Shown: one piece after another, positions 25,148 to 34,228 of the stretch
How positions within the stretch are numbered: the first letter of the stretch is position 1
How the letters are laid out: each line of letters opens with the position of its first letter
Source: Chroococcidiopsis sp. CCMEE 29
Lineage (GTDB): Bacteria; Cyanobacteriota; Cyanobacteriia; Cyanobacteriales; Chroococcidiopsidaceae
NCBI RefSeq assembly: GCF_023558375.1
Contig: NZ_CP083761.1
Coordinates: forward strand, 4,915,001-4,979,000
DNA length: 64,000 nt
Reading direction: 5' to 3'
The notes under the pieces: generated by a model
Databases searched by the model: none
Told to the model about the DNA's origin: nothing
Seen by the model: the letters and a program-made list of their open reading frames with translations, nothing else
Position numbers and translations under genes: made by a program

Positions 25148-25504
25148 CTATTGGGGAGATGGCAATCTCGATGGAATATTCTGACCTGAACCAAAGCGGG
25201 GATCTGACGGAACATTTTGTAACTGAGGTTGCGGTCTTGGTCCTTGAGGTGAGGAAAGAGTATTGGTAGGAACACCTAATGAACACAGAGGGAGGCAAAG
25301 TTGTACATTATTACGATTAACGCTATTGTCCATGATCTTCGGCTCTAGCTCTAAACCTCGTTCTAGCAGCTTACCCAAGGGTAGCGATATTGGTAAGCCT
25401 GGTAACTCTAATGCTGAAGCTTTTGTCATTCCTAGTGTCGTAAGGCTGAGCAAAACTCCTAAAACACTGCTAATTCTCACTATGTTTTTTGCACATTTAG
25501 ACAT
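25148..25504 (-). CDS. Small exported hypothetical protein
   Basis: 118 residues. A signal peptide ends near 31 (ISSVLGVLLSLTTLGMTKASA). The mature part is Pro/Ser/Asn-rich with LELPGLPISLPLGKLLERGL, a short cysteine pair (LCLPLCSLG) and a Pro-Gln tail. No domain is recognised. It is the downstream neighbour of a protein kinase on the same strand, and the first of several small exported proteins up to 29.8 kb. Confidence 0.6.
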   Translation of the reverse strand: MSKCAKNIVRISSVLGVLLSLTTLGMTKASALELPGLPISLPLGKLLERGLELEPKIMDNSVNRNNVQLCLPLCSLGVPTNTLSSPQGPRPQPQLQNVPSDPRFGSGQNIPSRLPSPQ

Positions 25505-25627
25505 GGGATTATCCTCTTTAATGTAGTTTTTTTCCTAACCCTGAGTTCATTGGGTAGGTAGCTAGCATGAGCTTCTTTCATTAACTTGATACGTCTACTT
25601 CTAGATTTTTATGCAGAGTCCGGCTAC

Positions 25628-26977
25628 TTAGAGTAGATGCCGCCGAAGTTGAATAGCTTTTTGAGGATCGGGAATTTTTGCAACTAAAGCTTCAACTAGC
25701 GCTTGAGGGGATGCTTCTGGCAGTTGGGACAATACTTCTTTAATCAGAAAAGTAGCGATCGGTCCAATGTAATTGGTTAGTTCTTGCTGACAAAGTTTTA
25801 TAAAAGCGGGATTAAGGGAGGTGCACTGTCTAGTTTCGAGTTTGGTTTCATTAGCTAGTGGATTCAAACTCGGATCTATAGGAGTTTGCCTTACAACTGT
25901 AGGCGGTAGATTCAGAGCCTGACCTATAGGAGCTGGACTTACCACCGTAGCCGCCAGCGATGTAGTCTGGTGAAAATCGGCAAGGACATCTTTAGCTGAT
26001 TGGTAGCGATTCTTGGGTTTATCCGCCAGCAATTTATCCAGAACCTGAGCTAAAAGCGGACCAACGCTAGTATAGTTACGCCATTGCCATTCAAGAGAAT
26101 ATCGATCCATCAACACTTCAGGTGCTTTACCAGTCAAAAGTACAACGGCAGTAACACCTAAAGAATAGAGGTCACTACTAGGAGAGCAATGACCCATGTA
26201 AATTTGCTCGCGGGGAGCGTAGCCAACTTTTCCCACAAATGAAACATTACCTGTGAGGGAAGTTAGCTGTGAGTTACTAGAACCGTTAAATTTGGTGGTG
26301 TGCATCTGCTCCATTAACTGCTTGCCTACACCAAAATCGATTAATACAGGCAAGTTTTTCTCATGCAACAGCATGACATTATCTGGAGAAATATCTCGAT
26401 GAATAATATTGTGTTGATGAATGTAGTCCAAAACAGGTAGTAGATCCTTAAGCCACTGAATTATCTCAGTTTCAGAAAAAGTTTTACCTTTCTGAGAGCG
26501 CTCCTTCAGCAGAGTTGAGTAGGTTTTGCCCTTGACATATTCCTGAACTAAGAATAACCGCCCGCTATCTTCAAAACAAGCTAAAAATTTAGGAATTTGA
26601 GGATGATCAATTTGGTATAAAATTCTGCCTTCCCTCTCGAACAAGCCACGAGACTTTTGCATGTTGTAGTCTCCTGTACCGCTCGGGAAAAACTCCTTTA
26701 AAACACAAAACTCATTAAAGCAATGCTGATCGGCTGCTAGATAGGTGCGCCCAAATCCACCTTGACCCAAAACTTGCCGAATCAAATAGCGGTTGCCGAT
26801 CAAAGTTCCTATAGCGATCGCTGCCTCTGTTGTTATCATCGAGGGTAATGAATTAATCTCTTCAACTGGAACATCAGTGTAGAGCTTTAGAGGGACTAGC
26901 TCTGTTTGACCGTTAGTTTTTACCTTGGTGTAAACAATTTTCACAAAAGGTGAAGTATTATTGTTGTAGTCAGCCAT
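25628..26977 (-). CDS. Serine/threonine protein kinase
   Basis: 449 residues. Kinase domain from about 65 to 320: glycine loop VLGQGGFGRTYLAAD, Lys in FCVLKEFFP, catalytic loop NIIHRDISPDNVMLL, DFG in VLIDFGVGK, and GYAPREQIYMGHCSPSSDLY for the activation segment. All key residues are present. A 60-residue N-terminal region precedes it (FVKIVYTKVKTNGQTELVPL). After it comes a linker and a 70-residue C-terminal helical domain (LNPAFIKLCQQELTNYIGPI, then LVEALVAKIPDPQKAIQLRR) of the kind found on many cyanobacterial kinases. No membrane segment, so cytoplasmic. Target unknown. Confidence 0.95.
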   Translation of the reverse strand: MADYNNNTSPFVKIVYTKVKTNGQTELVPLKLYTDVPVEEINSLPSMITTEAAIAIGTLIGNRYLIRQVLGQGGFGRTYLAADQHCFNEFCVLKEFFPSGTGDYNMQKSRGLFEREGRILYQIDHPQIPKFLACFEDSGRLFLVQEYVKGKTYSTLLKERSQKGKTFSETEIIQWLKDLLPVLDYIHQHNIIHRDISPDNVMLLHEKNLPVLIDFGVGKQLMEQMHTTKFNGSSNSQLTSLTGNVSFVGKVGYAPREQIYMGHCSPSSDLYSLGVTAVVLLTGKAPEVLMDRYSLEWQWRNYTSVGPLLAQVLDKLLADKPKNRYQSAKDVLADFHQTTSLAATVVSPAPIGQALNLPPTVVRQTPIDPSLNPLANETKLETRQCTSLNPAFIKLCQQELTNYIGPIATFLIKEVLSQLPEASPQALVEALVAKIPDPQKAIQLRRHLL

Positions 26978-27130
26978 ATCAACCCCTTCGCTGTGACAAT
27001 AGAGTGCTATAGGTTTTCAATATTCATCAATAATTTATCTGGCTTTAATTATTTAGTACGTTGAATTTTGTATTTTTATGCAGATATTGTTTTTTAATCT
27101 TTAATCTTCACCATGAAAAAACTAAAATTT

Positions 27131-27172
27131 GATCCCCCTGTAGTTTCCGCTTAATTAGGGAATTGGGGGATC
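27131..27172 (-). terminator. Possible terminator downstream of the 27222 gene
   Basis: GATCCCCC and GGGGGATC form an 8-bp stem around a 26-nt loop, 50 nt after the stop of the gene at 27222-27728. The loop is long and the T tract weak. Confidence 0.3.
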
Positions 27173-27221
27173 GCTTTAGTAATTTACGTTTAATTAAGTT
27201 CACTCAGTAACTACAATGTAG

Positions 27222-27728
27222 CTAACGCACTGTCATAATCAGGGTTTGTCTGACCATGCCGTTGCCACCCGTCTGCTGGCTTACTTTTGTCCCTGGACTA
27301 GAAAATTCAATTCGGACTGAAGACGATGCAGGTTTATAGTTGCCTGAAATTTGCACAGTCTTTGTTCCCTTTGAAAGATAGGGTGATAAATTAACTGAAG
27401 TTTGATGGCTGTTGAAGTTTTTAACAACTACACCATTGACAGTGATTTGTCCAACTAGTCGAGTATTTGCTGGAGTACTAACACTCAGCATATGAGGTGC
27501 TCTAAGATTAGCTGAACTAAGGTTGATAGCAGTTTTTTGCTGCTGTGATGAACTTGTTTGTTGCCGATTACTATAAGAACTAGAAGAATTCATAATAGTT
27601 ACTCTGTTATTACCCGAGCCAACAGACATCTCATTGTTGCTAACCTGGGAATTTTGAGCGAAAGCAGTAGTAGAAGCCATCAAAAAAATAGCAGAGGTTG
27701 TGGAGACTAGCAGCGTTTTCTTATTCAT
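27222..27728 (-). CDS. Exported hypothetical protein
   Basis: 168 residues. The signal peptide MNKKTLLVSTTSAIFLMAST is cleaved after AFA (about 24). A Ser/Gln/Asn-rich stretch follows (SSSSYSNRQQTSSSQQQKTA), then an all-beta part: LSVSTPANTRLVGQITVNGV, FNSHQTSVNLSPYLSKGTKT, VQISGNYKPASSSVRIEFSS. It resembles a small secreted adhesin or matrix-associated domain. I do not recognise a named family. It belongs to a run of exported genes that includes two curlin-repeat genes. Confidence 0.65.
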   Translation of the reverse strand: MNKKTLLVSTTSAIFLMASTTAFAQNSQVSNNEMSVGSGNNRVTIMNSSSSYSNRQQTSSSQQQKTAINLSSANLRAPHMLSVSTPANTRLVGQITVNGVVVKNFNSHQTSVNLSPYLSKGTKTVQISGNYKPASSSVRIEFSSPGTKVSQQTGGNGMVRQTLIMTVR

Positions 27729-27893
27729 GACTAAAAAATCAACATTATACCAAGATGGCAGAAATGGGCTGGGTACTTTATTAAAAAGCGTGCCCGCAGA
27801 CTTTAGTCTGGGGCTACAAAGACAAAGCCTGCGGAGGCAGAGCAGGTTTTAACCTGCCGGCAACTGATGTAAGATTGGACTTGAAGTTAAACT

Positions 27894-28271
27894 TCAACGG
27901 GGAAAGTTAGCACCTGGTCTAGGAACATTCACTTTTACATGGACTGGAGTGAAGATAGTGGGAGTTTCTACACCGAATTCAGAGAGTGGATGATTACCAC
28001 CACCTAAATGATGTTCGCTCTTGCGTGTTTGCGTGACTTTTTCGGCATCGCCAAATTGTGTCATTACATGAGTACTATTGTTTCCATAGCAGTCTGGTTC
28101 ACTCTCCACAGTTACGTCATTTTCTTGCGTCGCTGGCACGTCTGATAGTGCAACTTGCACCGAAACATCAGTTGCTGTACATAAAGCAAAAGCAGGTTTT
28201 GTAACGGAAGGCGCTAAAGTAAACAAAGTCGAAAGAGAGAACAAGCCGAGTGACAATAATTTAAATTTCAT
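27894..28271 (-). CDS. Exported hypothetical protein
   Basis: 125 residues with a signal peptide ending near AFA (29). Mature part: LCTATDVSVQVALSDVPATQ, then DCYGNNSTHVMTQFGDAEKV, EHHLGGGNHPLSEF and VHVKVNVPRPGANFPR. Two cysteines could form one disulphide. No family recognised. It lies between two other exported proteins on the same strand. Confidence 0.6.
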   Translation of the reverse strand: MKFKLLSLGLFSLSTLFTLAPSVTKPAFALCTATDVSVQVALSDVPATQENDVTVESEPDCYGNNSTHVMTQFGDAEKVTQTRKSEHHLGGGNHPLSEFGVETPTIFTPVHVKVNVPRPGANFPR

Positions 28272-28307
28272 CTTTACCTCTTATTAAGCTCATTATTTTA
28301 GTCATAG

Positions 28308-28691
28308 CTATCGACACATCGTAGATGCAGAACTGTAAGTGCGGGAAACTCCTCCATTAGAAACAGTTGTTCGAACGCTTTGGTGGCTATAGCTGCCTCC
28401 ACTACAAGTATTACGAGTTCGTTGAACTTGAGGTTTTACAGTTGCAGGGTTATACCTAATTTGATAGTTGCGGATATGCCCATTTTTGCGGTGATAATTT
28501 GGCATGGGCGATCGCTTAGGACTGATAGTTGCACTAGTTTGTCCAGTTTTAACGTTGACGCTGCGATTGGGAGCAATAGTTGCTCTCATGTTGCCAGTTT
28601 GAACATCAATGTTGCCTGCTACAGCCATCCCACCAGGTAATACTAGTAGAGTAGAGACAACCAGTAATGAAATTGACTGCTTGGTAATCAT
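28308..28691 (-). CDS. Exported repeat-containing hypothetical protein
   Basis: 127 residues from ATG 28691 (MITKQSISLLVVSTLLVLPG); the longer frame from 28787 would put 32 non-signal residues first. After the signal peptide there are two near-repeats of about 18 residues, IDVQTGNMRATIAPNRSV and VNVKTGQTSATISPKRSP, which could be beta-strand repeats. The C-terminus is basic and Ser/Tyr-rich with two Cys. Function unknown; location suggests extracellular matrix together with the curlin-like neighbours. Confidence 0.6.
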   Translation of the reverse strand: MITKQSISLLVVSTLLVLPGGMAVAGNIDVQTGNMRATIAPNRSVNVKTGQTSATISPKRSPMPNYHRKNGHIRNYQIRYNPATVKPQVQRTRNTCSGGSYSHQSVRTTVSNGGVSRTYSSASTMCR

Positions 28692-28775
28692 GGGCTGACA
28701 CCTTCGCTCTAGGGAAAAGAGCCGATTTTTAAGCTTTAAGCTAGGTAACCGGCAATACCTGTTTTGAATTAATTT

Positions 28776-28799
28776 GCCCAACCTCAAGCAGGATTGGGC
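28776..28799 (-). terminator. Terminator hairpin after the first curlin-repeat gene
   Basis: GCCCAA and TTGGGC pair around CCTCAAGCAGGA, 16 nt after the stop at 28815. An identical hairpin follows the second copy at 29303-29326. Confidence 0.5.
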
Positions 28800-28814
28800 G
28801 GTTTAACTTGAGGG

Positions 28815-29192
28815 TTACCAATGCCAACTGCCGCGTTCGTTGCGAATTTTGGCATCTTGGTTGAGTTGTTCAACAGCAGTATTGCCGTAGCCTTCTTGAC
28901 GGACAAACTGGTCTCCAGTTTGACGAATTACGTCCTTGTCATAGCCGTAATGACCGTAGGGGTAATATCCTTTGTCCGAGTTTTCCACTTCAGCGTTTTG
29001 ATGCATTTGTTCAACAGAAGTGTTGCCAGAACCTTGTTGTATAGTTGTTTGGCGACCATCTTGATAAATTTCACCAGCTTTAGCAGGAAGAGCCATAAAT
29101 CCAAAACTGGCAGCGGTGACAACGCCAAGCATACAAGCTTTTAACATATTGCTAAATTTAACTTCGGTCTTGATTGAGGTAATAGTTGCCAT
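28815..29192 (-). CDS. Exported curlin-repeat protein, copy 1
   Basis: 125 residues from ATG 29192, with AAGGAAG 8 nt upstream; the in-frame ATG at 29249 would add 19 residues before the signal peptide. The signal peptide ends at PAKAG (about 39). Two curlin-type repeats: RQTTIQQGSGNTSVEQMHQN and DQFVRQEGYGNTAVEQLNQD, each with the Q-x-G-x-x-N-x-x-x-x-Q spacing that builds the amyloid beta-helix of CsgA/CsgB. A Tyr/Gly-rich linker separates them. No csgG-type secretion gene is in the window. It may be an extracellular matrix or surface protein. Confidence 0.8.
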   Translation of the reverse strand: MATITSIKTEVKFSNMLKACMLGVVTAASFGFMALPAKAGEIYQDGRQTTIQQGSGNTSVEQMHQNAEVENSDKGYYPYGHYGYDKDVIRQTGDQFVRQEGYGNTAVEQLNQDAKIRNERGSWHW

Positions 29193-29302
29193 GTCAGTTA
29201 CTTCCTTTGCACTTAATTGTTGTTTGTTACGAGGTTGAAATCCTTTCATTTATTCAGTACGTTTGCTTTGTTTTATTTATGCAACCGTCTGATGTTTGGT
29301 TT

Positions 29303-29326
29303 GCCCAACCTCAAGCAGGATTGGGC
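29303..29326 (-). terminator. Terminator hairpin after the second curlin-repeat gene
   Basis: Same hairpin as 28776-28799 (GCCCAA paired with TTGGGC), 16 nt after the stop at 29342. Confidence 0.5.
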
Positions 29327-29341
29327 GGTTTAACTTGAGGG

Positions 29342-29719
29342 TTACCAATGCCAACTGCCGCGTTCGTTGCGAATTTTGGCATCTTGGTTGAGTTGTTCAA
29401 CAGCAGTATTGCCGTAGCCTTCTTGACGGACAAACTGGTCTCCAGTTTGACGAATTACGTCCTTGTCATAGCCGTAATGACCGTAGGGGTAATATCCTTT
29501 GTCCGAGTTTTCCACTTCAGCGTTTTGATGCATTTGTTCAACAGAAGTGTTGCCAGAACCTTGTTGTATAGTTGTTTGGCGACCATCTTGATAAATTTCA
29601 CCAGCTTTAGCAGGAAGAGCCATAAATCCAAAACTGGCAGCGGTGACAACGCCAAGCATACAAGCTTTTAACATATTGCTAAATTTAACTTCGGTCTTGA
29701 TTGAGGTAATAGTTGCCAT
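29342..29719 (-). CDS. Exported curlin-repeat protein, copy 2
   Basis: Identical in protein sequence to the gene at 28815-29192: signal peptide, two curlin-type repeats and C-terminal NERGSWHW. Start ATG 29719 with the same AAGGAAG. This is the upstream unit of the tandem pair. Only this copy is preceded by the extra repeated segments at 29764-29990, so the two may differ in expression. Confidence 0.8.
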   Translation of the reverse strand: MATITSIKTEVKFSNMLKACMLGVVTAASFGFMALPAKAGEIYQDGRQTTIQQGSGNTSVEQMHQNAEVENSDKGYYPYGHYGYDKDVIRQTGDQFVRQEGYGNTAVEQLNQDAKIRNERGSWHW

Positions 29720-29763
29720 GTCAGTTACTTCCTTTGCACTTAATTGTTGTTTGTTACGAGGCT

Positions 29764-29990
29764 GAAACCCTTTCATTTATTCAGTACGTTTGCTTTGTTT
29801 TGTTTATGCAACCGTCTGATGTTGGAATGGGTTGGATTGGGTTGAAACCCTTTCATCAATTCAATACGTTTGCTTTGTTTTGTTTATGCAACCGTCTGAT
29901 GTTTGTTAGGTATGAAACCCTTTCATCAATTCAATACGTCAGCTTTATTTCTTTTATGCAAGGGTTTGCTGTTTGGTAGGGACGGAACTT
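29764..29990. repeat. Three degenerate direct repeats upstream of the curlin pair
   Basis: Units beginning GAAACCCTTTCAT start at 29764, 29844 and 29914 and contain CAATACGTTTGCTTTG and TTTATGCAACCGTCTGATG. A further copy begins at 29237 between the two curlin genes. The third unit is the most diverged. They may be promoter duplications. The rest of the gap to 30149 shows nothing. Confidence 0.75.
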
Positions 29991-30149
29991 TCAATCAACA
30001 GTTTTACCCCAAGGAAGTGTGGGATGAGAGAGCTCATGTTTCTGAAGCCTTTGTTCTCTTATCTTTCAATGCCTCAGCTTAACGAGTTATCTGTTTGTAA
30101 TTAAGTATGGCTAGTAAACTTGCCCGTACAGGTGTAGGGAAGGCTGAAT

Positions 30150-31829
30150 TTATTGTTTTAGTTGAAAAGCTTCAGCAATAGGTCCCAAGGCTAAAACCGG
30201 AAAGAAAGTTAATATCCCTAAAATTAAAATCACCCCTGCTGCGATCGCAGTAAATAGGAGGGAATCAGTTCTTAGCGTTCCAGCGGTTTCGGGTACTGGC
30301 TGTTTTTGGCTCATACTGTCAGCCAGAAGTAGCAGAGCAATAATCGGGATGTAGCGTCCTCCTAGTAAGCTAACACTCGTACTTAGGTTCCACCAAAGAG
30401 TGTTATCCCTTAAACCCTCAAAGCCAGACCCATTATTAGCGCTAGCTGAGGCGTATTCATAAACTACCTGAGAAAGACCATGAAAGCCTGGATTAGTAAT
30501 CCCAGCGAGCGTGTCAGGAGAAGCCAGGGTAATTGCAGTAGGAATTAAGACTAGACTCGGGTGAATAAGCAGAATCAGGCTGGTAAGGACAATTTCCCGT
30601 TTCTCAATTTTGCGTCCCAAAAACTCTGGTGTTCTTCCTACCATTAGCCCCGTCAAGAAAACTGTCAGAATTAGGTAAACGAATAAGTAAGCCGTGCCAA
30701 TTCCTTGACCACCCCAGATAATCTGAAGGAACATATTAAATAAGGTCGAGAAACCACCCCAGGGCATCAAGGAATCATGCATCCCATTGACGGCTCCAGA
30801 CATAGTTGCAGTGGTTATTACTGCCCATAATGCCGTTTGCGCCCAACCAAATCGAACTTCTTTACCCTCTAAATTGGGCTGTTCTGCTCCCAAAATGGAA
30901 TTGACAAGTGGATTTCCTTGATTCTCACCAATAGCAGTCACAGCAACCAAAATTACGAAGATGGCAAACACCATCCAAAACAGTAGCCGAGCCTGCTTCG
31001 TGTTATTTGTAAATATGCCATAGGTGTAAATCAATGCTGCCGGAATACAAAACATGGCGATGATTCCTAGGAAATTGGCAGCACCATTGGGGTTTTCAAA
31101 TGGATGAGCGGAGTTAGTACTAAAAAAGCCACCGCCATTTTCTCCTAACAACTTGATAATTTCGTAATGAGCAACGGGACCTCGAGCAATATACTGCGTT
31201 GCCCCCTCCAAGGTAGTAGCGATCGCTGGACCATTTAAGGTTTCCGGTACACCAGAAATTAGCAACAACACTGCACCAATCAGGGAACCGGGTAGTAAAA
31301 TTCGCGTAATTGCTGTGGTTAAATCTACGTAAAAATTCCCTAAGGGTCTGCCAGTTAAACCGCGAATAAAGGCAATACCCACTGCCAAACCTGTAGCGGC
31401 AGAAGTAAACATCAAAAATCCGACTGCCAGTATTTGACTGGCATAACTCATGGTCGTTTCGGGAACGTAATGCTGCTGATTGGTATTGGTAACGAAGGAA
31501 ACAGTAGTATGCAGTACTAAATCCCACCTCGGTGCACTCAAGTTAGTAGGATTTAGGGGTAAGTCTTCCTGAAACATTAAAATCAAAAAGACGAAAACGC
31601 CCATGAAGAGATTGCTGTATAGTATTGCCTGGGCATACTGCCAACCCGTCATATTTTCTTTAGCACCCATACCCCCTAGAGCGTAGATAATTCGCTCTAC
31701 AGGTCTCATTACAGAGTCAAGCAGTGTTTTCTCCCCCAGGAAGACACGTGCCATGTATCTTCCCAAAAAGGGAGTGATTGCTACCAAAATGATTAGCGTT
31801 AATGCAATCTGAAAAAATCCTTGCAACAT
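30150..31829 (-). CDS. kdpA: Potassium-transporting ATPase, K+-channel subunit A
   Basis: 559 residues, full length. KdpA is a ten-helix channel-like subunit with four selectivity loops; visible here are [18 protein letters not shown] (loop 2 region), [20 protein letters not shown] (loop 3) and [12 protein letters not shown] (loop 4). The N-terminus matches [20 protein letters not shown]. KdpA needs the P-type ATPase KdpB and the KdpC subunit, normally encoded directly downstream. Here the curlin genes follow instead, and no kdpB, kdpC or kdpD is in the window. The reading frame is intact, so either the partners are elsewhere or the gene was separated by rearrangement. Confidence 0.96.
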   Translation of the reverse strand: MLQGFFQIALTLIILVAITPFLGRYMARVFLGEKTLLDSVMRPVERIIYALGGMGAKENMTGWQYAQAILYSNLFMGVFVFLILMFQEDLPLNPTNLSAPRWDLVLHTTVSFVTNTNQQHYVPETTMSYASQILAVGFLMFTSAATGLAVGIAFIRGLTGRPLGNFYVDLTTAITRILLPGSLIGAVLLLISGVPETLNGPAIATTLEGATQYIARGPVAHYEIIKLLGENGGGFFSTNSAHPFENPNGAANFLGIIAMFCIPAALIYTYGIFTNNTKQARLLFWMVFAIFVILVAVTAIGENQGNPLVNSILGAEQPNLEGKEVRFGWAQTALWAVITTATMSGAVNGMHDSLMPWGGFSTLFNMFLQIIWGGQGIGTAYLFVYLILTVFLTGLMVGRTPEFLGRKIEKREIVLTSLILLIHPSLVLIPTAITLASPDTLAGITNPGFHGLSQVVYEYASASANNGSGFEGLRDNTLWWNLSTSVSLLGGRYIPIIALLLLADSMSQKQPVPETAGTLRTDSLLFTAIAAGVILILGILTFFPVLALGPIAEAFQLKQ

Positions 31830-32012
31830 GGATTGAGAAGGAACTCTGAGGAGATAAGTTTAAGTGTTTTAGAAAAAAGCGGTGTGTTTTTTGCTGCAAT
31901 TGAGATCCTGCGCCTCCCACACATCCCCGATCGAGAGAGGCAGGAGGGATTTAGATATTTAGCATCAATAGCTTAAATTAATCTCAGTCTCACAAATTCT
32001 GAAACTTAACAT

Positions 32013-32525
32013 TCATTTTTGTCTACAGCCTAAACTTTCTCGCGTTGAAACTCCAGTAACTGGATTCACGCCATCCGCACGCTCACACAGTTGAGCTACT
32101 TGATAGCGGTCAATCAAAGCATCAGTAAAATCAGCACCCGTAATCGTGGCACGATCAAATCTGGAACTAGTCAATATTGCTTCCTGAAAAATACAATTAG
32201 TTAGGTTCGCATTATTGAACATGACGCGGTCAGCCAAAGCACTTGTGAGGTTTGCCTCTTCCAGATCCGCTCCCAGTAAAACCCCTAGGGTGAGAATGGA
32301 ATTGCTTAAGTTCGCTCTTTTGAAGTTTGCCCCCCGCATTTCCGCCGCAGCAAACACTCCACCCACTAAATCGGCATTGGAGAAGTCGCGGTTTTCTAAA
32401 TTTGTATTGCTGTAGTTAATTGTGTTTTCCTGAGCCAAAGCTGGCTTGGCAGTCAAAAGTATCCATAAACAGGCAAGACAGAGAACTAAAAGCAGACTGA
32501 GCAAGCGAACCAGAGTAGATTTCAT
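32013..32525 (-). CDS. Exported pentapeptide-repeat protein
   Basis: About 170 residues from ATG 32525 ([20 protein letters not shown]); ATG 32549 is an alternative. The signal peptide ends near AQA/E. Pentapeptide repeats follow, pattern A(D/N)Lx[61 protein letters not shown] and [20 protein letters not shown]. These make a right-handed quadrilateral helix. The C-terminus has [14 protein letters not shown] and CRQK, like the thylakoid lumen pentapeptide proteins of cyanobacteria. Function unknown. Confidence 0.88.
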   Translation of the reverse strand: MKSTLVRLLSLLLVLCLACLWILLTAKPALAQENTINYSNTNLENRDFSNADLVGGVFAAAEMRGANFKRANLSNSILTLGVLLGADLEEANLTSALADRVMFNNANLTNCIFQEAILTSSRFDRATITGADFTDALIDRYQVAQLCERADGVNPVTGVSTRESLGCRQK

Positions 32526-32596
32526 TGCTTTTATAGTTGGTGATCGCATTGAATTTACTATGTTGCGCCTCTATCCAGGAGATTTTTGAAAGTAGT

Positions 32597-33301
32597 CTAC
32601 GATTGATTGCGAATTTCATCTAATTTTGCTCGTACTGCCTGAATATCTTGCCACATCAACCATTTAGGGCTGCCTTGTTCTCGTGAAGGGTTACGCAGCA
32701 GGTATGCTGGGTGGAGAATTGGCATACATAAACGCCCTTCCCACTCGATCCAAGTTCCCCGGATTTTGGTAATGCCCCGCTTATCTCCTGTTAAACCTTT
32801 TACCGCTGTAGCACCAGTTAAGAGAATAATTTTTGGGTCAACTAGGCGAATTTGTTCTAAAAGGTATGGTATGCAAGCCGCCATTTCTTCAGCAGTAGGA
32901 ACCCGGTTAGCGGGTGGGCGGTGCTTGACGATGTTGCAAATATATACATCACGTTCACTATCGAGTTTGACCGAGGCTAGAATTTTCTCCAGCAGCTGTC
33001 CAGCTTTGCCCACAAACGGCAACCCAGTTTCGTCTTCGTTTTGACCTGGTGCTTCTCCCACAATCACGATCGGTGCTTCTAAGTTGCCGCGTCCGACAAC
33101 AGCATGAGTGGCACTGTCTGCCAATCCACAACGATGACACTGGTTACAATGTTGTGCCAGCTCAACCATGTTTGAATAAGTGCCGGGAGGAATGGGAATT
33201 TTGCCATCGGTTGGGATCAACTCTGGTTGGGACACTGCCGATGGCGCTGCTTGCTCAACAGTTGAGTCGTTAAAGAGGCTGAGTTGGTCGTCACTAGTCA
33301 T
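32597..33301 (-). CDS. Uracil-DNA glycosylase, family 4 (Fe-S type)
   Basis: 234 residues. An iron-sulphur site comes from CHRCGL near residue 57 and later Cys in YICNIVKHRPP and MAACIPYL. Motif A is VIVGEAPGQNEDETGLPFVG, followed by KAGQLLEKILA. The C-terminal motif is HPAYLLRNPS. The enzyme removes uracil from DNA to start base-excision repair. A 35-residue N-terminal extension has low complexity. The start overlaps nothing; the neighbouring pentapeptide gene follows after about 70 bp on the same strand. Confidence 0.92.
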   Translation of the reverse strand: MTSDDQLSLFNDSTVEQAAPSAVSQPELIPTDGKIPIPPGTYSNMVELAQHCNQCHRCGLADSATHAVVGRGNLEAPIVIVGEAPGQNEDETGLPFVGKAGQLLEKILASVKLDSERDVYICNIVKHRPPANRVPTAEEMAACIPYLLEQIRLVDPKIILLTGATAVKGLTGDKRGITKIRGTWIEWEGRLCMPILHPAYLLRNPSREQGSPKWLMWQDIQAVRAKLDEIRNQS

Positions 33302-33505
33302 GAAAGTGGGAACGTAAGGTAACTAAAAAGTTGGAGAAGTGCTTTTAGTATCCTAGCTTTGTGCCTCAATTTTAGAGCGTATCCTCAACGCTTGAGAGCG
33401 ATCGCTTGCTGAAGAGTTTTCCATCGAAATGTGTGTTTTATATCTCAGTTTGGTAAAAATCAGTCATGATAAAGGCAAGTCCGCCGCTATCTATTGGGCG
33501 CACTT

Positions 33506-34192
33506 ATGTCATCCCCACTTTTCTACGATCGCACCAATGCTGGTGAGCAGCTAGCTCAAGTGATTCATCGGATTGTTACTCAGATAACGTCTGACACTGG
33601 AGCTGTGCCTCGTCCCATTGTATATGGACTACCCAGAGGAGGACTGCCAGTGGCGTTACCAGTGGCACGTCTATTGCATTGTCCGTTGGATATTGTAGTG
33701 GCGAAAAAGATTAGTCATCCAAATAACCCAGAGTTAGCAATTGGTGCGGTGACAGCAGATGGTAACGTTCTTTGGTCTGAACAAACGTCATTTCGCCTAC
33801 AGTATTCCCAGGAAGGAGAAGCGGCACTGACTGAAGCCATCCATAAAGCTAAGTTGCAACTAGCACAGCTATCGCTTGGCTGCCCCCCAGTTAATCCCCA
33901 AGGAGCGATCGCTATTTTGGTTGATGATGGAATTGCGACTGGCATGACAATGGCGGTAGCAGCTCAAGCCTTAAGAGCGCAAAACCCCGCAGCTGTATGG
34001 ATTTGTGCTCCAGTTGCTCCACTCTTGTTACTCCCTTGGCTGGAACAGTGGGGCGATCGCGTCATCTTACTAGAAACTCCCCAGTCGTTCTTCAGTGTCA
34101 GCCGTTTCTATGCTGAATTTCCTCAGGTTGAAACCGAAGAAGCACTTGCTTGTCTACAACAACAAAATGACTGGTTAGCAGATAGTAAATAA
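33506..34192 (+). CDS. Phosphoribosyltransferase-fold protein
   Basis: 228 residues from ATG 33506 (MSSPLFYDRTNAGEQLAQVI). The PRPP loop is AIAILVDDGIATGMTMAVAA, the strand-turn upstream is VYGLPRGGLPVALPVARLLH, and VVAKKISHPNNPELAIGAV matches the family of phosphoribosyltransferases of unknown substrate that use the D-R-x-x-A-G-x-x-L start. It may act on a nucleobase or be a salvage-like enzyme. Substrate unknown. 36 bp before the next methyltransferase on the same strand. Confidence 0.85.
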   Translation: MSSPLFYDRTNAGEQLAQVIHRIVTQITSDTGAVPRPIVYGLPRGGLPVALPVARLLHCPLDIVVAKKISHPNNPELAIGAVTADGNVLWSEQTSFRLQYSQEGEAALTEAIHKAKLQLAQLSLGCPPVNPQGAIAILVDDGIATGMTMAVAAQALRAQNPAAVWICAPVAPLLLLPWLEQWGDRVILLETPQSFFSVSRFYAEFPQVETEEALACLQQQNDWLADSK

Positions 34193-34228
34193 TTAAGAGT
34201 CCCTACTCATTTCAAAAGGAAATAGTCA

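Larger units (their letters stand above)
28776..29829. repeat. Exact 527-bp tandem duplication containing a curlin-repeat gene
   Basis: 28776-29302 and 29303-29829 are the same sequence apart from a few bases near the upstream ends. Each unit holds a hairpin, one curlin-repeat gene and the upstream GCAACCGTCTGATGTT segment. The encoded proteins are identical, so the duplication is recent or kept uniform by gene conversion. Confidence 0.95.

Noticed and set aside
28815-29144. 107-codon plus-strand frames opposite the curlin genes (also at 29348-29671)
   Set aside because: Duplicated only because the DNA is duplicated; hydrophobic antisense reading of the repeats without a start signal.
29237-29990. 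Regularly spaced repeats that could be a CRISPR array
   Set aside because: Units are 70-80 bp apart, degenerate, and lack short unique spacers or cas genes; they look like duplicated promoter segments.
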